Part shown: piece after piece, positions 23,497 through 36,279 of the stretch
Layout: the number at the start of each line of letters is the position of its first letter
Numbering within the stretch: position 1 is the stretch's first letter
From: Epiperipatus broadwayi
Taxonomy: Eukaryota > Onychophora > Udeonychophora > Euonychophora > Peripatidae
Direction of reading: 5' to 3'
NCBI GenBank assembly: GCA_028023455.1
Contig: JAQFVV010012511.1
Coordinates: 184,001 to 248,000, forward strand
DNA length: 64,000 nt
Program-made: the position numbers and the translations under genes
Notes under the pieces: model-generated
What the model was told of the DNA's origin: nothing
The model's input: the letters and a program-made list of their open reading frames with translations, nothing else
Database searches by the model: none

Positions 23497-24094
23497 AACA
23501 AAATTGTAATTATAATAAAAATAACAATAATAATAATGGTAACAAACTATTATAAACAATCCTTAAATTCGCAGAAATACTTTCGGTTAATTTCTTGAAC
23601 CTGCCTCAACGACCATTAAAATTCAAAAAGAATCTAGGTGCACTATTGAGAAGAGATTCAGGGAGCATGAATTGTTATATAAACATGCAAAAAGTAAAAA
23701 TAATGGGGATTTAATTTCTCCTTCAGTTTTCTTTGATCATGAAAAAACATGTAAATATAAGTTTAAATTTGATTTTGAAAATATGAAAATTCTTCATGAG
23801 GAGAGAAACCATAATAAAAGAAATATTAAAGAGGCAATTTTTATAAATAGGAATAAAATGCATTTAATAAATAGGCAATCTGCTAACATTAAAATATGAG
23901 ATTCCTGGAATTTGAATTGATGACGTTTGCTTCCGCTTTGTGATGACGTTTGCTTCCGCTTTGTTTTTCTTTTTGAATTTTAATGGCAGTTGAGGCAGGT
24001 TCAAGAAATTAACCAAAAGTACTTCTGCGAATTTAAGGATTGTTTATAATAGTTTGTTACCGTTATTATTATTATTTTTATTGTAATTACAATA
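23497..24094 (+). mobile_element. Penelope-like element fragment with inverted 3' ends
   Basis: Inverted arms of about 125 bp (23497-23623 and 23966-24092). CTTGAACCTGCCTCAACGAC at the left is mirrored by GGCAGTTGAGGCAGGTTCAAG at the right, and both extend into ATTTCTTGAACC/GGTTCAAGAAAT and AATAATAATAATGGTAACAA. A GIY-YIG nuclease end lies between them on the plus strand. The right arm is the natural 3' UTR and the left arm an inverted copy of it, an arrangement known for PLE insertions. A 23-bp unit (GATGACGTTTGCTTCCGCTT) occurs twice at about 23919-23964. Confidence 0.78.
23628..23899 (+). pseudogene. PLE GIY-YIG endonuclease, C-terminal part
   Basis: Open from about 23628 to a TGA at 23897. 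The reading ESRCTIEKRFREHELLYKHA has the R-x3-R/EH pattern following the GIY-YIG core. FDFENMKILHEERNHNKRNI and KEAIFINRNK match the segment of Penelope-like GIY-YIG domains with the catalytic Glu (KEA). The GIY and YIG strands and the whole reverse transcriptase are missing, so this is a 5'-truncated remnant. Identification is by motif style; confidence in the family is fairly high. Confidence 0.75.
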
Positions 24095-24109
24095 TATATA
24101 TATATTTGT

Positions 24110-24142
24110 GATGATCGCACATACTGCGATCACACACATATA
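24110..24142. repeat. Short perfect hairpin
   Basis: GTGATGATCGCACATACTGC then GATCACAC: an inverted repeat around GATCGCA/TGCGATC with a short spacer, just outside the PLE arm. No function assigned. Confidence 0.5.
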
Positions 24143-25371
24143 TATTTAACATTAAGTAATATTAAATATTATAGATATTTGAAATATACAAATAAGTACA
24201 AGAATTAAACCAACGAAGAAAAGATTGCCTTAATTACTATAATGAAATAAAAAGAGGGAAAGGGAATTGAACAAGATTCTTATCTTTTACCCTCCAAAGT
24301 TCATATTTTTGGAAAGAATAGAAATATTAAAGTTAGAAATATCAGAATTGTATGCTTAGTTTAAGATTAAAAATGAAGAAAGGAAATATAAATAAAATGG
24401 GAACTCAAATGATTTAAAAGGTGATAATTGGGAAGTTTTAAATAAAAATATAAGTAAAATTTAGAATACGACAAAAGATAAAGATACACATTTTGATGAA
24501 ATGAAATGCAAATGCAAATAAAGAGGTAAAGGGTTTATTGCCTGTTAAAATGAGAATAATTTTATTAAAAAAAATAATTGATAAATGAATGTAAAACACT
24601 ATGTTATAAAATAGTATGAAAGTAAAAGGAATTTTGTATAAGTTGTAGAAAATATTTTAAAGTTAAAGATGTGAAAGAAAACCTACAAACAAGAGATCAA
24701 GATAAGAAAAGAATTTTGAAAAAAAAAAAAAAAGAATTATGACAGACTACATGCTTGGACTATCAGGCATTATAATTGATTTTTTGCTATCAGGATTTTA
24801 AACTTTAGGCATTTGTCAGGATTTGGAACTTTGGATATTTAGGGCAGCACAGATTATTTTTAATATTTACAAAGTATGTATTTATTTATTTTTCATTTTT
24901 AGATAAAATAATATATAATGTAATATTTCATTAGTTCATGTTTTTAATTTTTCATTTTACACAATGTAGATAAATTGACAATGAATATATGACTATTAAT
25001 ATAATACAATAAGCTTTGAAAAGTATGAATTAGAAAGTATTATGGTGCTTAATTGTTAGTTTTAAATGGTCTTTAAAGTAGTAGAATTCTTAAACTTAGT
25101 ATTCAATAAATTGTTTAGTCTCTGCATTTATTATACAATAGACACGTGAAAAGTAAGGAAACTTTAGTTTTTCAATAGATTATTCCTATAATATCAAACT
25201 TTTTATATTCATTCTGAAATAAAGTGAAATAATTCAAATATTTCTAAAGGTTATAGGATAAAGTTTCAAATCATTTTTTAAGCTGTTTGCAAGACACACA
25301 AGTTTAATATAAGAGATATCTAATTCCATAATGATGTTTAATTCATTAATTCATATATAGTGCTATTATAT
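24143..25371. other. AT-rich non-coding stretch
   Basis: No gene. It contains a 43-bp word at about 24734-24777 (GACAGACTACATGCTTGGAC core) that recurs inverted at about 59043-59090. Confidence 0.55.
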
Positions 25372-26082
25372 TGTAACAATATAGAAATAGTGATCCCACA
25401 AGTTGGGTAACAATTGTGACTGCACAGAAAATAGGGGTTAATTAAAGAGAATCTGGGTTTACAATGTCCCACAATTGGGTAGCTATCTGTAATAGTATAC
25501 CACATCAGGGCTGAAATGAGGAAATAAAAAACCATCATCATCCACAGATAAACAAAATGTAAAATGAAATATAAAAGAAATAATAATGAGCATGAGAGAT
25601 CAAAACAAACTAAGACTAACTATAAGTTCTCACAGCATTAAACAAATAATAATAATTATTATTCATTATTATGAATGATCACTAATAAATAAAAAATCAA
25701 CAGCCAATCTTGTGACTGGATTTGAAAGTCAGGCTTATTATTTAGCTACTTCCAATCTAGGGCAGGAATATAAACAATAGTTATCTGGATGCACATACTT
25801 AGATGCTACTTCATCAAAATACAACCATAAATCAAATAATGTTGGGATACTAAAAACATCCTGATCATCATCAATGCTCTGGCTACTTAATACTATTAAT
25901 TTACTGGCCAACTAAATAAATTAATAATAAATAAATGAAATGTAGCATAGACTTTAAAGAATATCCCTTTCAACCAGGATCATCATCATCTGGATGTCCA
26001 TAACACTAAACATAAACCTGAGAAACATGCTGCCAATTTATCTAATTAGTTTTTAATGCAGCTAGGTAGCCAACTTGTTATA
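25372..26082 (+). repeat. Direct repeat 1 (candidate 5' LTR)
   Basis: Partner of 28270-29014, offset about 2898 bp. Begins TGTAACAATATAG and ends near CAACTTGTTA. Frames inside it are not coding. Confidence 0.75.
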
Positions 26083-28269
26083 TTACCCTGGTCTTATTTG
26101 AGAAAGTAAATTGGATTGCACCCCCTTTCTTGACATTTTTAATTTAATTCAGTCAATTTCACTACAAAAAAATTGTTAGTCATGCTTAGCTGTGCATTAA
26201 CATTTTCACAGATTTACAAGCTGGGATATAATTTTTAAACCATATTAAGCTATTTGGTCAAAAGAAATTGTCTCATTTTTTTAATATATTTTGTTTATTT
26301 CTGGAAATAGGGTGACTATTAGCTTAATATATGCATGCCTACTTCCAGCACCATGATGGATAGAAAACTTTATCACAGAATACAAGTTTGCAATGCAGCA
26401 TAAGCACCATAAAAGTTATTTCAGTTTTAAGCACAATGCAACTTACTACCCAGAGAGCATATTGATTTAAATAACCAATAAGAATGTTTGACCAATTGGA
26501 ATACCTTGCTCTTTATTAGTCTTATAGGCTCCACACCCATGACACAGTTCTGTGTCTGGGAGACAGCTCAGTATTCTACTGATATAAAGCCCTTTTCTCT
26601 GAGAGGCTTATTAAGAAAAAGTTTAAACCTTAGGTAGGTGCAGTGCTGAGATAAAAGTTTGAAGACATCATGAACACATCACATTCCTACATCTATAAAA
26701 ATATCATCCAATATTAGCACTGAAAGCAAAGTTATCATACTATTTTGGGAAACTGAGGATCATGATCAGATCTCTTATAACTCTTGGTGTTGATAGATTA
26801 TCTACTCTTGATTTATCTAATTATTTTTGTTCTGGCAGGGGGTGGAGGACCATATTCCTGATGAGCATTTTCTAAATAAAAGTTAGATTCACTTCCAGAT
26901 CTAATTATTTGGGTTTTGGTAGGACTATTGATGCTACCCATTGATCTCCACTTTCTCTTCATCCATGGTGGCATGGTTGTGGCTTGATTTTTCACTTCCC
27001 ATATTGAATGGCATTCATATGTGTATTATTGTCTCCTCTGTATGCTGATTTAGTTGAAGCCTTAAATCTCCTCCTTTTTCAGCATTTTCAGGTTTGTTGT
27101 TGTTAAATGTATTCAACAGTTCAGCCACCTGCTTAATTGTATAACTTTTTCTTTCTGATCATATTATCCTTCCGTCTTTTTAAATTTTCCTCTTGTTAGC
27201 ATATACATGATTATAAATCACTTTTAATTTTCTAGAAACTGTGTTAAATTACTTATACCCAGAAAATACAAATATGAACTTTTAAAACTATCTCATAGAA
27301 TAAGCTTAACATCACCTCCTCTTCCATGTAACCTTTTACCTTAATTAGTATAATATTATTATTATTATTATTACCCTAATCTGCTTTTATTTAAACCTTA
27401 TTGTTTCAATACATGGCTTTATTTCATTAATTTCTCCAATTCTATCATGTTCATATAAGTGTGATTGACTTCCATTTCTCTTGTATTTTCATTATAAATA
27501 TATATGCATGTATGAAAACAAGTTCATGTCACAAGCCATTTATCAAAAGCCTTTTTAGGGATATTATGAAAATCTGATAGCAAAAAAATGCATAGTGACC
27601 TGCAATCCTGGGATAGATACAGAATCCAACCATTGGACTATAAGTACACAATGCAGCATGAACACCCAAAGATCTAGACACTATATGCTACTACAACCCA
27701 AAATAATGCAAAAATCTTTGAAAAGCCCTGTTCCTTTGAGTCTTAATGGCAGGAAAATACAGAACTATACCAAGCTCCTTTTCTTGAAGACTGAGAGGCT
27801 GGAGATCATGTCAGGACTATGTTAACTGGACCATGACAATCAATAAAAAAATAGAAAAATCTAAAAGTGAGTTGGAGAAATGCCCGAGAAAGAACACTCC
27901 AAGGAGTTGCATGAAAACATTGCATCCTCAAGCCAACAACAAAACCTTCCAACAATCACCAAAACTGAAAGTGCATCTAAACAAATTTCAACAATAAAAA
28001 AAAACCCAATCTCCAAAATCATGCTTTAATTTTCTGCTCAACTTTAAATATGTACTCTTTAAATAAACATTAATAATTCTATTTTATAATTTATAATCAA
28101 ATTATAACAATCATCCTCTACACTTGTCACATTTCACAGTAATACATTTTAAATTAATTCTGCATCAAAATACAGTATTTTTTTTCCAGATATATTTCTG
28201 AGATTCAAACAATGTAGTCACTGAGCACTAGAACCTGATCGTCAATGGGCCCAAAATTGGGTCACCAAT
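26083..28269 (+). other. Interior of the candidate LTR element
   Basis: Weak coding traces only. A plus-strand frame at 27595-27825 and neighbouring frames read YKYTMQHEHPK-like sequence, echoed at about 26380 as YKFAMQHKHHK, suggesting an internally duplicated decayed ORF. No retroviral-type catalytic motif was found. A short minus-strand frame (26813-26995) with a PPPPAR run is probably incidental. Confidence 0.4.
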
Positions 28270-29014
28270 TGTAACAGTGTGGAAATAGTGATTCCACAAG
28301 TTAGGTGATAATTGAAACTGTACAGAAAATAGGGATTAATAAAAAAGAATCTGAGATTACAATATCCCACAATTGGCCAGCCATTTGTTACAGTACATCA
28401 AATTAGTGCTGAATTATGAGATAATAAGAAACCAACATCATCCCCAAATAAACAAAATATAAAATTAAATATAAAAGGAATAATAATGAATATGATGAGC
28501 ATGAGAGATCAATACAGAACTATGACTATCTGTAAGTTCTCTCAGCATTAAACAAATAATAATAATAATCATTCATTATCATGAACAACCACCAATAAAA
28601 AAAATCAACAGTTAATTTTGTGACTGGATTTGAAAGTAGTCCACTATAGAAAAGGCTAATTATTTCATCACTGCCAAAGTTGGGGCAGGAATACAAACAA
28701 TAATTATCTAGATGCACACATTTAGCTGCTATTTCATCAAAACACAATCATAAATAATGCAGGGATACTAAAAATATCCTGACCATCATCAACACTCTGG
28801 CTACTTAGTACTATTAATGCACTGGCCAATTATGAATTTAATTACTAATCAATAATAAATAAATAAAATGTAGTAAATGGATTTTAAAGAATATCCCCTT
28901 TGCACCAATCAGAATTATCATCATGTGGATGTCCAAAACACTAAACATAAACATGAGGAACATTTTGCCAACTTATCTAATTATTTTTTAATGCAGCTAT
29001 ATAGCCAAATGTTA
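28270..29014 (+). repeat. Direct repeat 2 (candidate 3' LTR)
   Basis: Partner of 25372-26082. Begins TGTAACAGTGTGG directly after GGGTCACCAAT and ends near AAATGTTAAT. Confidence 0.75.
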
Positions 29015-31232
29015 ATAATAATAAAAAATTTGTTGAAGAACATTACAGAGAACACATTATAAACATTTGAAGATATAAATATAATGAATGATAATAGAAA
29101 ACTAAAAATCCTAATTTATAATAGAAAGATGACATTAAAAAATAAACCAAATTGGAGAGAATTGGTGAAGTAACAATCATGTATTCAAAGCTCTGCATCC
29201 ATGATTTCTGATAATGATGCTATAACATTCATTGGGAATTATAAAAAATAAAAATTTTCTGAAATGTCACACAAATACAAGACTACAAATTAAATCACAG
29301 ATGCAAAACTCAAATTAAATAGTATCATTTTATCAAGCTTGTAATATTTATTATTAAATATAAATGCAAACAGGTACATTGAAACCCAAAAAAATATTAG
29401 AAATGCACATGAAGAGTGACAATAGTTTGAAATGAGTTGCCAGGTAATAGACTTTATGAAGAATTAGAAAAATTACTAAATTGAAAAAATGATATCTTCC
29501 AAGACTAATAGGAAGTTGAAGCCTTTATATATGATGATAACTTTAACTATATATAAAATGTTCCTAAACCAATTTCTAAAATATGAAAGATAAAAAATCA
29601 TTCATTTCTTTAGAAGCCATTTTAATAAGAAATAGTAATAAGGAATTTGTAACTGATGTGCTTTCTTATGAAGAATAGTTTAGATAATGACATATAATTA
29701 TATGTTATAGTCTTGCAATTTATAAGTGTAAATAATAATTTCAATAACACAAAAAAAGTTTGCACTTAGAAAGATGAGACTCTACCACACAAAAATCAAT
29801 AAGTTTTACATTGTTATATATCCAGAGAAAATCTAACTTAAAAAACATCTATCTAATGATGATTCATCACAGCATATCTTTGATAATATCTTAATATATA
29901 TCTATCTTTCTTGAAGTACAAATATATATTGTTCTCAAGCAGATTGAAATGGAAAAACTGAAGCTTAGTGATAATAATTGGGTCAATTTTAATTAATAGA
30001 ATCTTGGCACATATTTTCAAAATGAAATCATTTCTAAATTCTAACTACTGCAACAGTTCTTTGTTGAAAAGAAATATAGACTATGGATTGGTATCAGATA
30101 TGTTCATAAATTAAACTGTTAAGACTTTGTAAATAGTAGATTGCCATAATTGAATGTAGGTTTTGAATTATATGTTAGGACTTGATATTCACAAGAATAA
30201 TTTATTTATATCTGATTTCCATTTCATTAAAAGTTAAACTTGAAAACACATCTGATACAAATATACAGATATATGTAACTAATAAAATTAAATTAACATT
30301 CCTGATTTAAACTGCAGACTTATATAAGCTGTCAATCACTGAAAGAAATATATGACTGTCATTTCTAATTAGATAGTATTTCTCAGAATAACTTTTGAAT
30401 TACCTAAATGATCAAAAACTTGTCAGTATTAAAGTTAAATATATTCATTATCAAATACCATATATATGCCATATTGTAAATATTTTTAATGAATGGAGAT
30501 GATTTCTGAGAATTAATTTCATTGATTACATATCTCTTTCAATGCAGGATTATACTTATTTATTATATATATTTTTCTCAAAATATAATGCGTAATATTC
30601 CATTAGTTTTTTAAATATTGTTTTGAGAAATACATGTATAGTGATAAGAGTTAGTCAGATATCTTTACATCTAATTGATAGCTTATAAGAGTAAGGAGCT
30701 TATATCAGGAGTAGTGTGAATTAAATTGATTAATTATATATAGCTTTCCAATAAAATATTTAATTGTACACACACATATATATTTAAAGACAGCAAAACA
30801 ATATGTTAAATAAACAAAAAAAATCACCTTTTGATTTATATAAATCTATTTGTTCATAAAATGGTTTATATAGTCATTACAAAAAATAACTATAACTTGT
30901 TATTCTGGATATATAAAGTATAGTTACTTTCAGTTCAACTGACAGATTATTACATTTCTTTTGCTTATTCAAAATAAAACAATGAAATTGTAAATAATAA
31001 CTCAAGGACAAAATAGATAAATAAACAAAAGAAATACAACAATAATATATTTATACATATTTAAAAATTAATTAATCTTACATTGTAACTTTACAATAAT
31101 GATTCAAAAAAACAATAATTAAGCTACTTAAATTAAACATATAAAAAAAATTATAAAATGTCTTTCCACTAGAATCATTTTATAATAAGTTATATTTCAT
31201 AATAATATATGTAATGTAAATAATTTTCTTAC
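29015..31232. other. AT-rich sequence downstream of bestrophin exon (probable intron)
   Basis: No exon recognised. The next bestrophin exon expected downstream on the minus strand would encode a YDWISIPLVYTQ-like segment. I scanned the plus strand for its reverse complement and did not find it, so the intron probably extends further or the exon is outside what I could recognise by eye. Confidence 0.5.
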
Positions 31233-31387
31233 ATCTAAAAGAGTTTTGAGAGCAAAATCATCTCGAATTCTTCCTTCTTTACGAGCCCGAGTAACAAGAC
31301 TGGTGCACCATACAATAGGCATCCAATATTTGGGATGAGGCGTTTTGATTTTTTCTAAGATTAATTTTTCATTTGGTAACAAAATAC
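31233..31387 (-). CDS. Bestrophin-family anion channel, internal exon (downstream)
   Basis: 155-bp internal exon of a bestrophin, a calcium-activated chloride/bicarbonate channel of the plasma membrane or endomembranes. On the minus strand it follows a TTTTATAG acceptor and ends at a GAT|GTAAGA donor. It starts in phase 1, completing the Gly split from the upstream exon, and encodes ILLPNEKLILEKIKTPHPKY, then WMPIVWCTSLVTRARKEGRI and RDDFALKTLLD. This is the cytosolic segment after the second transmembrane region; the RARKEGRIRDDFA block is characteristic of invertebrate bestrophins. From memory, the matching human BEST1 exon is also 155 bp long. No stop or frameshift, so the exon looks functional. 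Confidence 0.94.
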
Positions 31388-31522
31388 CTATAAAACAATG
31401 TTTATTTCATTATATGAACTTTTCAATGGCAGTAGCTATATATTTTATTCTCAATTTTTTTTAACAAATAAATAATAATAATAAATTAAATTCATGGTTC
31501 ATTCAATAGCAATTATATTATA

Positions 31523-32005
31523 AACTTAATTTTTAAAATTTTGTTCTAGATTATAATTCCCTCTATATTTATTTTTTGTAACTATTTCTTTTCATTTATT
31601 TAACTTTATTATTATTACCAATTTATATATATCTTATTAAATTAATAAAGTTTTTATATCTAAATCTTTAAACTTATTATACAATTAATATTGCTTTTTA
31701 AATTTTTCTTTATCTTTTACTATATATAATATAAACATGTTATGAATTTAAATATATATATAAATGATATACTACACTAATAATAAAAGAAAAAATTAAA
31801 AAAGTAATATAATATTAATTAAAAAATTAATCCAAGTTCAAATAAAGATATAAGTATACAAACTTTAGTAATTTAATAAAATAAAATAATAATATAAATT
31901 GGTAATAATGAAGTTAAATACTTTAAAAGAAAGAAATAATTACATAAAATAAATATAGAGGGATGAATAATATAAGGTAAAATTTAAGTTTATAAAAGTT
32001 TGGCA
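31523..32005. repeat. Intronic foldback repeat 1
   Basis: Long imperfect inverted repeat. TTCCCTCTATATTTATTTT (from about 31557) pairs with AAATAAATATAGAGGGA (ending about 31963), and the arms continue through TTATTATTACCAATTTATAT/ATATAAATTGGTAATAATGA. Arms about 190 bp, loop about 40 bp. Confidence 0.75.
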
Positions 32006-32036
32006 GAGATAGTTACTAAAATGTAAGCAATTTAAA

Positions 32037-32425
32037 AAATATACAAATAAAAATACAAAATTAAGAAATATATGATTTAATTATATATTATGTATATTAA
32101 ATTAAAATAGGTTAAATTAAATAATTACGTTGCTGAAAATAAAAATTAAAAAATAAGCATAAAAAAAAAAAAAATTAAAAATACAATATTTGTAATTTCT
32201 TTTTCTTTTTTTTTTGTTTGTTTTACTTAATATTAATTATAACATATTATTTTGTACTATACTTTTTTATATAATGACCAATTTTATGCTTATTATTTTT
32301 TAATTTAGTATTTCTTAATTTTTATTGTCAGCAACATAATTATTTAATTTAATATAAATAATATATACTTAAATAATATATTTCTTAATTTTGTATTTTT
32401 TTTTTTATTTGTATATTTTATTGAG
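32037..32425. repeat. Intronic foldback repeat 2
   Basis: AATATACAAATAAAAATAC and AATTAAGAAATATAT at the left pair with the reverse complement at about 32380-32425. AATAATTACGTTGCTGAAAA pairs with TCAGCAACATAATTATT. Arms about 130 bp. It abuts foldback 1 but is unrelated in sequence. Confidence 0.75.
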
Positions 32426-34439
32426 TATATGTGAAATTAGAATAATTACGTATATTACTAGAAATAATTATAACAATGTTTTTTTATGTAATCACAGTAT
32501 TTAAATATTTTGTAGTTCTGATGAAGATTGTTGAGCAGTCCAAACTATAAGGAAAGAAAATAAAATTAAATATAGAAATAATGTATTGCATTGAATAAAA
32601 TATAAATGAAAGGAGTTATTAATTATATCTATTTATGAGTGTAACAAATAATGTACTTAAAATCACTTAATAATTCCTGAAGTTATCAAACTTTTCGTTT
32701 ATATGATTTTTTTTTTTCAATTACTCTTTATTATTATTTTATTTTATTTCCATTATCTTTGCTTTGTTTTTTTGTTAAAATTTCTACAGATTCAGTTTTT
32801 TTTAAAAAAAAAACTATTCATAATTCTTAGATGATATATACTAATGTCCATGATTCAGGTTTAAATTCAGGCTGGATAGAATTTAAAATTTTCTTCCAGC
32901 TAGCCAGTTCATAGCCAATTCAAGTAACTATTCTGTATTGTTTGGAAAATGGATATATAACTATTTTTAGCCAGGAAATAAAACAAGAATAAAAAACTGC
33001 TCAAATTTTTATCAGCTGGAAAATGACAAACTTACAAAATAATTTCTTTCCCATTGTTCCTCTAGAGAAGCTGTTGGAGAAGCCTTTGGCATGCAGTAAG
33101 CTATTTTATCTGTTACTATTATATTGTATATATGTGATGTTTTAACCCATAAAGTGACTAGGAAATTCATAAAAGAAAATCAAAGCAATTCAAAATTCTT
33201 TGATACAAAATAAAATGTAATAGTTAAAATTAAAATTTTAAAATTATTCTCTAAATGAAGACAAGTTGCAATTTTATCTTTGGTGTTTTATGTAAACCAG
33301 TATTTGATTAAAGGATGAAATCTCTCATTTCATTATTTATTATTGCCTTCCTCATAAAAATTGCTTAAAAATTATAGTTATACAAATGGTCTGAGAATAA
33401 TAATACAGAAGTCAGTGAAATTCTTCATATTATTTTATATATACATTTTTTCAATAAGACTTTAAAACAATACAGAAAAAGATAAATCTAAGTACAAAAT
33501 CATAAATATAAGATTTCTAATCCTGAATAAGATATCAAATTTAATAACTAAAATTAACAATTCCATTTAAAAATACTCACAACTTTTGTTATGTTCATAT
33601 AACCCCATTTATTTTATAACTCATTTGATATTTGATGCTCCTTACAATTTATACATGTGTTTTGAAAACAAACTATTAGAAAATTAAAATATAATTAACA
33701 AAATATTCATATTATTTAATTAAAAGATTAAAATCATGGTTCAGATATTATTAATTAAATCTATATAGTAGCAATGAGCACTATTTGACAATATTGTAAT
33801 CTATGGAATGAGAAATCTTTACTACATATTCTTAATTTAAATATACTGTCGCCACTATTTTATTAGATAAGTCAATATTCATTGCAAATTTGATTTATTT
33901 AGAATAGTCATAATAAAATACCTCCTTAAAATTAAACAAGTAAATATAAAATTAAGTTATAAATAATCAATCTTCATAGAAAATTTTGGTCTTATCAAAA
34001 TGGAAAGTAATATAATTATTGAGATAACTATTTGATTCAGACTGAAAAAAAGCAATAACATTCTTGCAAAAACTGTCAAATATAAGCATAGTGAATGGAT
34101 ATGACATTCAAGCAATCAAATGGCAATTTTAAAATAAGAGGTGTATTCAATTTATAAACAGATTTTTAAAATTTTTTAACAAATTGATATATTCAGGAGC
34201 TTTAATTGCTTAATAACTGTTTTTTTCATTTTTCCTGTAATTATTGGCCATAAAAGCTTTAAAAATCATCATATATTAATTCATTTTAACAACTGTTCTT
34301 GTAAAAAAAATTTTTTAAAAAGTAAAGATCAAAAATAAAATTTTCAATCTAGAAAAATAAATCATACCTACATTATTATGAAAGATTTTAGTTAATAAAA
34401 CAATGTCAATGTATAGTGGAGCTACAATATCCATTACAT

Positions 34440-34640
34440 TTTATTCTAAGCCCCCCTTGCATATATCAGGTATAATAACTCAAATTTTGTTGATAAACTT
34501 TCATTAACATAGAAAATACATTGTTTATTGAACAGTAAGTGATCAGTACTTTTCAACTTGCACACATGTTTTAAAAAATAATAGTTATCAATAATAAATT
34601 GAAGGAACATATATATATTTTCTGAGTGTGTGTTCACTCA
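34440..34640. repeat. Old interspersed repeat fragment (pair with 12225-12420)
   Basis: Shares TTTTGTTGATAAACTTT and AACAGTAAGTGATCAGTACTT with the fragment at 12225-12420, in the same orientation. Unclassified. Confidence 0.55.
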
Positions 34641-35865
34641 TTCATTCAATAAAAATAAAAATAAGAAAAAAATTGTCTAGCAAAATGTCTGACTTTCATC
34701 ACAACTATTCTTTTTTTCCTTCAATAACTTTTTCCTCCTATAAAAATATAATATAAGTCTTATTACCAAGAAACTATAATCTCTCCCTAATTATTTTGCT
34801 GTCTTTAAATCAGTACCAACTTTAATTATATAGAAAATAATCATCCCTTCTCACCAGCACCATTAAACAATGATGATTACCTTCTATATAATTATAATTT
34901 AAACATTTGCACAAATAAAATTTATTGATTATTGACTTTAAGTACATTCTTAAAGTTTGTAAAACTTGCATTAAGCTTAGAAAATATTTTATTATATAAA
35001 ATACTGTACATCAAATTCAGAAAGGATAATAAAGAAATAATAAAATGTGTTTTCAACATAAACAGAAAAAATTATTTTAATAAACATGATTATGTACGAT
35101 GCTCTGACACTGAAAATGGCTGCTAGCATATTATAAACTTCATTTACATTTTTTTTTTACTGTGATCGCATATAACAATCAATGAAAAAATGGTTGCTCG
35201 CGTAGTATGAAATGTATTAAATTTATTACTTTTAGTGGGATTTTTTTTTGTTTGTTAATTTACATTAGTTTGTTCACATTTTTTTTAAATAGTATATAAT
35301 TGAAATTACATCTATTAATTCAGCATAGTTTGCCATTTTACTGTTTTTCATTTAAAGATTCCACATCTGGTAACTCCAACAATACAGCTTCATTGCAATT
35401 AAATTTTAATACTTAATCCAATTAATAATACAATTCTTAATCCAATATTCTTGATTTTGTTATGATAATTAATTTCAGCAAATTAACAAATCTCTCATTT
35501 CAGCATAATTCCCTCAAGGTACTTCATTCATGACTGCTCTATAAAAATTATATATTAGATAAATAATTAATTGCTTTAAATATGTTAATAAAAATATTTT
35601 CTAAACTGTTTAGAATTCAGTTATAATAATTTGAGATAACAAAGCACAAACACACATTTAAATTTAGGATAGGATTTACAAAATGAGTTGATCATTATTA
35701 CATCCACAAATACAATGTAAAATAATAGTTATAGCTAACATTGTAACAATTATACATTGACATATTTAATTATAATGCAAATTATTACAAGGTTTTAAAA
35801 ATATATTCATTAAAATTTTTAAAATCCAAATTTAATTTAGAACAAAAAAAAGTAATATTTCTAAC

Positions 35866-36167
35866 CTGCTTCTGTCAAATGATCCAGCGTTGGAAAACGT
35901 TTTTTGACTACAGAACTTATGCATGTAAGAGTCATTATGAGTGATAGATTTATGTACCGCATAATAGTCCGACGCATCAAGCGTCCTCTGTCATCTAACC
36001 CATGAACATTTGCTGTTACAAAAATGGCCATACGATCAGGCCAAGGAATAGTCATATATTGGTCCCACCATCTTGTTACAACAATAGACACATAAAACCC
36101 AAGAACAAATGCTATAGGGATAAGATTAACAAAACTTTCACAATACAAAGAGACCTTCTCAAAATAC
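35866..36167 (-). CDS. Bestrophin-family anion channel, internal exon (upstream)
   Basis: 302-bp internal exon on the minus strand. It follows a TTTGTTTGCTAG acceptor, opens in phase 2 and ends GAAGCAG|GTTAGA (phase 1). It encodes YFEKVSLYCESFVNLIPIAF, VLGFYVSIVVTRWWDQY, TIPWPDRMAIFVTANVHG, LDDRGRLMRRTIMRY and VKKRFPTLDHLTEAG. The IPIAFVLGFYV segment is the second transmembrane helix lining the pore neck, with Ile and both Phe positions of the neck conserved. RWWDQY and PWPDR are hallmark bestrophin motifs. Compared with the human gene, one intron after the FVLG segment appears absent. It splices in frame to 31387-31233. Upstream exons for the N-terminal GSIYKL region were not found. Confidence 0.95.
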
Positions 36168-36279
36168 CTAGCAAACAAAAATATACATATATAAGAAAAT
36201 TTATAAAATGTGAAGATTATATTGTCAAATATGATTAATATAGCAAAACAGAAATATATATATACTGTATATAAGTATA

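Larger units (their letters stand above)
25372..29014 (+). mobile_element. Candidate LTR retrotransposon (decayed or non-autonomous)
   Basis: Two direct repeats of ~0.71-0.74 kb (25372-26082 and 28270-29014) flank ~2.2 kb. Both begin TGTAACA and share long blocks (AAATAGTGAT, GACTGGATTTGAAAGT, TCTGGCTACTTA, CTAAACATAAAC, TTTTTAATGCAGCTA). Their spacing and length fit a pair of LTRs. Divergence is substantial, so the insertion is old. The interior has only short broken frames, with no protease, reverse transcriptase or integrase motif seen. No clear primer-binding site, terminal CA or target duplication was recognised, so a simple segmental duplication remains possible. Confidence 0.55.
31388..35865 (-). 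other. Bestrophin intron (4,478 bp)
   Basis: Phase-1 intron between the two exons, with GTTAGA donor and TTTTATAG acceptor on the minus strand. Very AT-rich. It contains two neighbouring foldback repeats (31523-32005 and 32037-32425) and an old repeat fragment (34440-34640). Other open frames inside (34446-34637, 34932-35126) lack any signature. Confidence 0.85.
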
